Positions 21,457 through 24,259 of a stretch of 24,259 nt of DNA are shown here, one piece after another. The DNA is from an uncultured Sphingomonadales bacterium. Lineage in GTDB: Bacteria > Pseudomonadota > Alphaproteobacteria > Sphingomonadales > Sphingomonadaceae. Numbering within the stretch: position 1 is the stretch's first letter; each line of letters opens with the position of its first letter. The position numbers and the translations under genes are program-made. A model generated the notes under the pieces. The model was not told the DNA's origin. It was given only the letters and a program-made list of their open reading frames with translations, and did not search any database. The stretch spans positions 1-24,259 of the forward strand of contig CAIKKO010000053.1 of the NCBI GenBank assembly GCA_903828025.1, written 5' to 3'.

Positions 21457-23247
21457 CACAGCCGATCGAGCGTGAGCAGCCGCCGGTCGCCCAGCCAGGC
21501 CCGGTCGAGCGCGGCTTCGGCGGCGCGGGCTTCCAGATCGTGGCCGAGCGCCCGCTCGCTGCGAGCAAGGCCCCACAGCGCCCAGCCGTTGCCCGGCGCA
21601 ACGACCAGCGCCTGACGGAAGGCATCGCGCGCCTCGGCAGGCTTGCCGCCCGCGAGCAGCGCCGCGCCGAGCGACTGGCCGACCGGGTAGTACCAGTAGG
21701 GCGGCTCCTGATAGGGGATCGTCGCCTCGATCGCCTGTGCCTTGCGGTACTGCTCGGCCGCCCCGGCAAAATCGCCGCGCGCATAGGCCAGCCGCCCGCG
21801 CATCACGTGCTGTGCCAGATGGATCAGGTTCGTCCCCGGAGTCCCCGTGCCTTCCAGCACTTTGATCCCTGGATCTGCTGTCAGCCGGTCCATCGCCGCC
21901 AGTTCAGCGCCCAGCGCCTTCGCCTGTTTCAACCGCGCATAGGCCACCCCGCGCGCATAATGCCACATGGCCAGCACATAGGGCAGGCGCGCCGTGGGCC
22001 TCTGCAGGCCGAGGATCTGCGCCGACGTTCCCCCTTGCGCAAAGGCGAACGAGGGCGCGGCGACCACGGCCTGAATCCAGCCGAGCTCCACCGCCTTGTC
22101 CTCGGGAATGATCCGCATCAACTTGCGCGCCTGCTCCACCGCCAGCCCCAGATCGCCCGCCTGCTGCGCCGAGGTCACGATGAAGTGCACGTTGTGCGGA
22201 TAGTAGCCATAGCGATACATGCCGTCGTCCGGCACTTTCGCCAGATAGGCCTCGTCCGCCTTTGCCGCGATCACATTTGGCCTTGATCGAATCCTTGAAG
22301 CGCCCGACGCGGTAGTAGATGTGCGCGGGCATGTGCACGAGATGCCCCGCTTCGGGCATCGCACCCAGCGCCAGCGCATCGGCCGCCTTTTCCGCCCGCG
22401 CCGGGCCGATCATCTCCATCAGGTGGATATAGAGGTGCGCGGCCTGCTGATGGCCGGGGTGGCGCGCCAGCACGCCCTCGATCAGCGCGACGGCCTTGTC
22501 GATGCGCGGGCGCGGCGCACCGCTTGCAGCATCCCAGTAGTTCCATGGACTGGTGTCCATCGCCGCTTCGGCGGCCAGCACCGCCAGCTCATCGTTGCCC
22601 GGTGTGGTGGCGGCCAAGCCCAGCATGGCATCGGCATAGGCCGCATCCATCGCGGCGCGGTCTGCCTTGGGATCGGCGGAATAGCGCGCCGCCAGCGCCC
22701 CGATCAGCGCGCGGTCCAGCGGCGGCGCGTTCCCTGCCAGAGCCTGCGCCTTCGCCAGTGCGCTCAGCGTAGGTGCCAGCGCCTTGGCCTCCATCGGCGC
22801 GTTGATATTGGGGCCCTGCACCAGCGCTTCGCCCCAGAAGCACAGCGCGCATCCGGGCGCGAGCGCCTGCGCCTTGCGGAACGAGGCGACCGCAGCAGCA
22901 TGGTTGAAGTTGTAGGCCATGAGCAGGCCCTGATCGAACCACGGCCGCGCTGCCGCCGTCAGGCCTCCGGGTTCGAGCGCCGAACGCGGCACTCCGCCAT
23001 ATAGCGGGAAATGCCCCGGCACGACCGGCCCCGTCAATGCCGCCGCCTGCCGCAGCCGCTGCAACAGCACCGGCTCGTGCCCCCGCGCCCGCTCCGCACA
23101 GGCCGCCGCCGCCAGCCGCGAGGGATCGAGCATGGCGAGCGCCGCCGCATCGGAATGCGCCGCCGGGTAAAGCCGCGCCCCGGCAGCGGCGGCCGCCAAC
23201 CCGCCGGAGGTCAGCAGCGCCAAAGCAAGTACCGGACGAACGCGCAT
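21456..23247 (-). pseudogene. Secreted TPR protein, interrupted by a one-base frameshift
   Basis: This paralogue of the TPR protein at 71-1798 would be about 596 residues if intact. It starts with a signal peptide (MRVRPVLALALLTSGGLAAAAA) after a G-rich ribosome site. The family motifs CALCFWGEALVQGPNIN, HLYIHLMEMIG and HLVHMPAHIYYRVGR are present before the break. At 22276-22278 (AAA on the coding strand) one base too many shifts the frame. Removing one A restores KDSIKAN-VIAAKADEAYLA and then the family sequence YRYGYYPHNVHF to the end. No other stop or lesion is seen, so this is either a very recent mutation or a sequencing error. Without correction, frame 1 would run on to a stop at 21904. 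It lies between the Rieske oxygenase gene and the palindromic element. Confidence 0.85.
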
Positions 23248-23340
23248 GATGGCCCCCCTTGACCGGAAAGGCCGAAGTCTATGCCGCAAGCCCGCGAGGC
23301 GCAATCACCGCCAGAGAAGCGGCGTTGCGCTTGCGGACGT

Positions 23341-24259
23341 TTATTCCGCCGCCTCGCGCTGCGCTTCGCGGGCGAAGATCTCGACCAGCTCTTCGTCGCT
23401 CGCCGCCAGCAGCTTGGCCGCCCAGGTGTGGAACACCTGACCGCCGCGCTCGTTGCGGCCGAACAGCACCTCTTTCATCAGGCCGCTCTGCAGCGCCTCG
23501 TGTTGGCGCTTGCCGGTCTTGTAGTCCTCGTCGCGCACCACGATTTCGAGGAAATCGAACTGCTCGTGCGCGGCCTTGATCGCCACTTCGTCGCTGGGCT
23601 TGTGCTCCATCACGTAGAACTGGGTGGTGTAGCTTTCGCCCACCGTCGCGCCCGGGAACAGCTGGCTGATCATCGCGCCGCGCAAACCGCCGCCGTAGAA
23701 GCTGGCGATCGAGATGTGCGGGAAGATCGTCCACACGCCCTGCACCAGCACATCGTTGGGGATCTCGTCGTCCGCCAGCGTGGTGAGATCGATCTGCCGA
23801 TCATCCTCCGACGAAACCTTGATCGCGAACTTCGACGGGGTCGAGAGGCGCTGGTGCGGGCCGAACTCGAAGTAGTTGGCGCGGTTGTAGAAATCGGCTC
23901 CGAACGTGGCGGCGTGGAGCACTGGCAGGTGGTAGAAATCGAGATAGCCGTCATAGGCCGTCTTCCAGTTCGGCCCCGAAAGCGTGCGCTGGCTAAAGAG
24001 GTACCAGTCGTCGAACCCGAAGGCCTTCAAGAGGTCGTCATAGCCGCACAGGTAATCGGCAATCGAAAGCTTCGATTTGGGATCGAGCGTCGCCCAGATC
24101 AGGCCGGCGCTTTCGTAGACCGGAAAGCGCGTGAGGCAGAGCGTCGCCTTGTCCACCGCGCCGAAGTCCTGCGGGCTCGCCACGCCGATCAGGTCGCCGT
24201 CGTTCTTGAAGGTCCAGCCATGGTAGCCGCAGGTGAAGCGGCTGGCATTGCCGCTGCCC
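23341..24259 (-). CDS. Rieske aromatic-ring-hydroxylating oxygenase alpha subunit (partial)
   Basis: The 5' end lies outside the window; 305 codons and the stop are visible. The second half of the Rieske [2Fe-2S] motif, FTCGYHGWTF, is close to the window edge. The mononuclear iron site reads NWKTAYDGYLDFYHLPVLH, with the two His ligands of the 2-His-1-carboxylate triad. These enzymes insert oxygen into aromatic or aliphatic substrates using an electron-transfer partner. The C-terminus is acidic and helical (ELVEIFAREAQREAAE). No ferredoxin, reductase or beta subunit is in view, so the substrate is unknown. The TPR gene follows 93 bases downstream on the same strand. Confidence 0.92.
   Translation of the reverse strand, partial: GSGNASRFTCGYHGWTFKNDGDLIGVASPQDFGAVDKATLCLTRFPVYESAGLIWATLDPKSKLSIADYLCGYDDLLKAFGFDDWYLFSQRTLSGPNWKTAYDGYLDFYHLPVLHAATFGADFYNRANYFEFGPHQRLSTPSKFAIKVSSEDDRQIDLTTLADDEIPNDVLVQGVWTIFPHISIASFYGGGLRGAMISQLFPGATVGESYTTQFYVMEHKPSDEVAIKAAHEQFDFLEIVVRDEDYKTGKRQHEALQSGLMKEVLFGRNERGGQVFHTWAAKLLAASDEELVEIFAREAQREAAE

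Noticed and set aside
1..24259. CRISPR array
   Set aside because: No regularly spaced repeats of 24-40 bases were seen; the only tandem array is the 13-bp triplet at 13901-13939.

Overview
The window is high-GC, almost fully coding chromosomal DNA from an alphaproteobacterium, most probably a member of Sphingomonadales (Novosphingobium/Sphingomonas/Erythrobacter type). This rests on a bacterial serine palmitoyltransferase with its dedicated acyl carrier protein, a DivK-type response regulator, a DksA that keeps only one zinc-finger cysteine, a DUF3572 protein and a DUF1674 (SDHAF4-like) protein. I see no transposase, phage gene, rRNA or CRISPR array. The longest stretches without a gene are about 280 bases (10947-11229), 228 bases (21228-21455) and 209 bases (11689-11897). 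All three are described below.

Region 1 (1-4144, minus strand) is a sphingolipid operon: acyl carrier protein, serine palmitoyltransferase, an exported SGNH hydrolase whose start overlaps the spt stop by one base, then a secreted TPR protein with a His/Met-rich N-terminus. A REP-like hairpin lies at the left edge.

Region 2 (4200-6154) is a small accessory patch. It holds a HepT-MntA (HEPN/minimal nucleotidyltransferase) pair enclosed by two identical 27-bp direct repeats, an orphan membrane protein of the Pycsar-effector (DUF5706) type, and an RHH/ParE toxin-antitoxin pair. A further ParD/ParE pair sits at 10005-10579 behind a well-formed operator/promoter.

Region 3 (6216-9932) has divK divergent from DUF3572, then a tightly packed run of HAD phosphatase, RidA, glycerophosphodiesterase and a DUF482 GNAT/FemAB-like acyltransferase, in which each of the last three genes overlaps the one before it.

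Region 4 (10587-18526) is mostly housekeeping: Sel1 protein, dksA, a PilZ protein, an orphan solute-binding lipoprotein, the SDHAF4-like protein, rsmB, msrA, an exported COG4798 methyltransferase-like protein, an N-carbamoylputrescine amidase, folK and tRNA-Lys(UUU).

Region 5 (18532-24259, minus strand) has a Rieske oxygenase alpha subunit (cut by the window edge), a frameshifted paralogue of the first TPR protein, a roughly 160-bp noncoding element made of four nested palindromes including a 27-bp-armed hairpin, then an APC amino-acid permease translationally coupled to an acetyl-CoA hydrolase/CoA-transferase.

The best candidates for undescribed biology are the repeat-bounded hepT-mntA cassette beside an orphan Pycsar-type effector, the composite palindromic element, the paralogous secreted TPR family with invariant Cys/His motifs, and the SGNH hydrolase coupled to sphingolipid synthesis.
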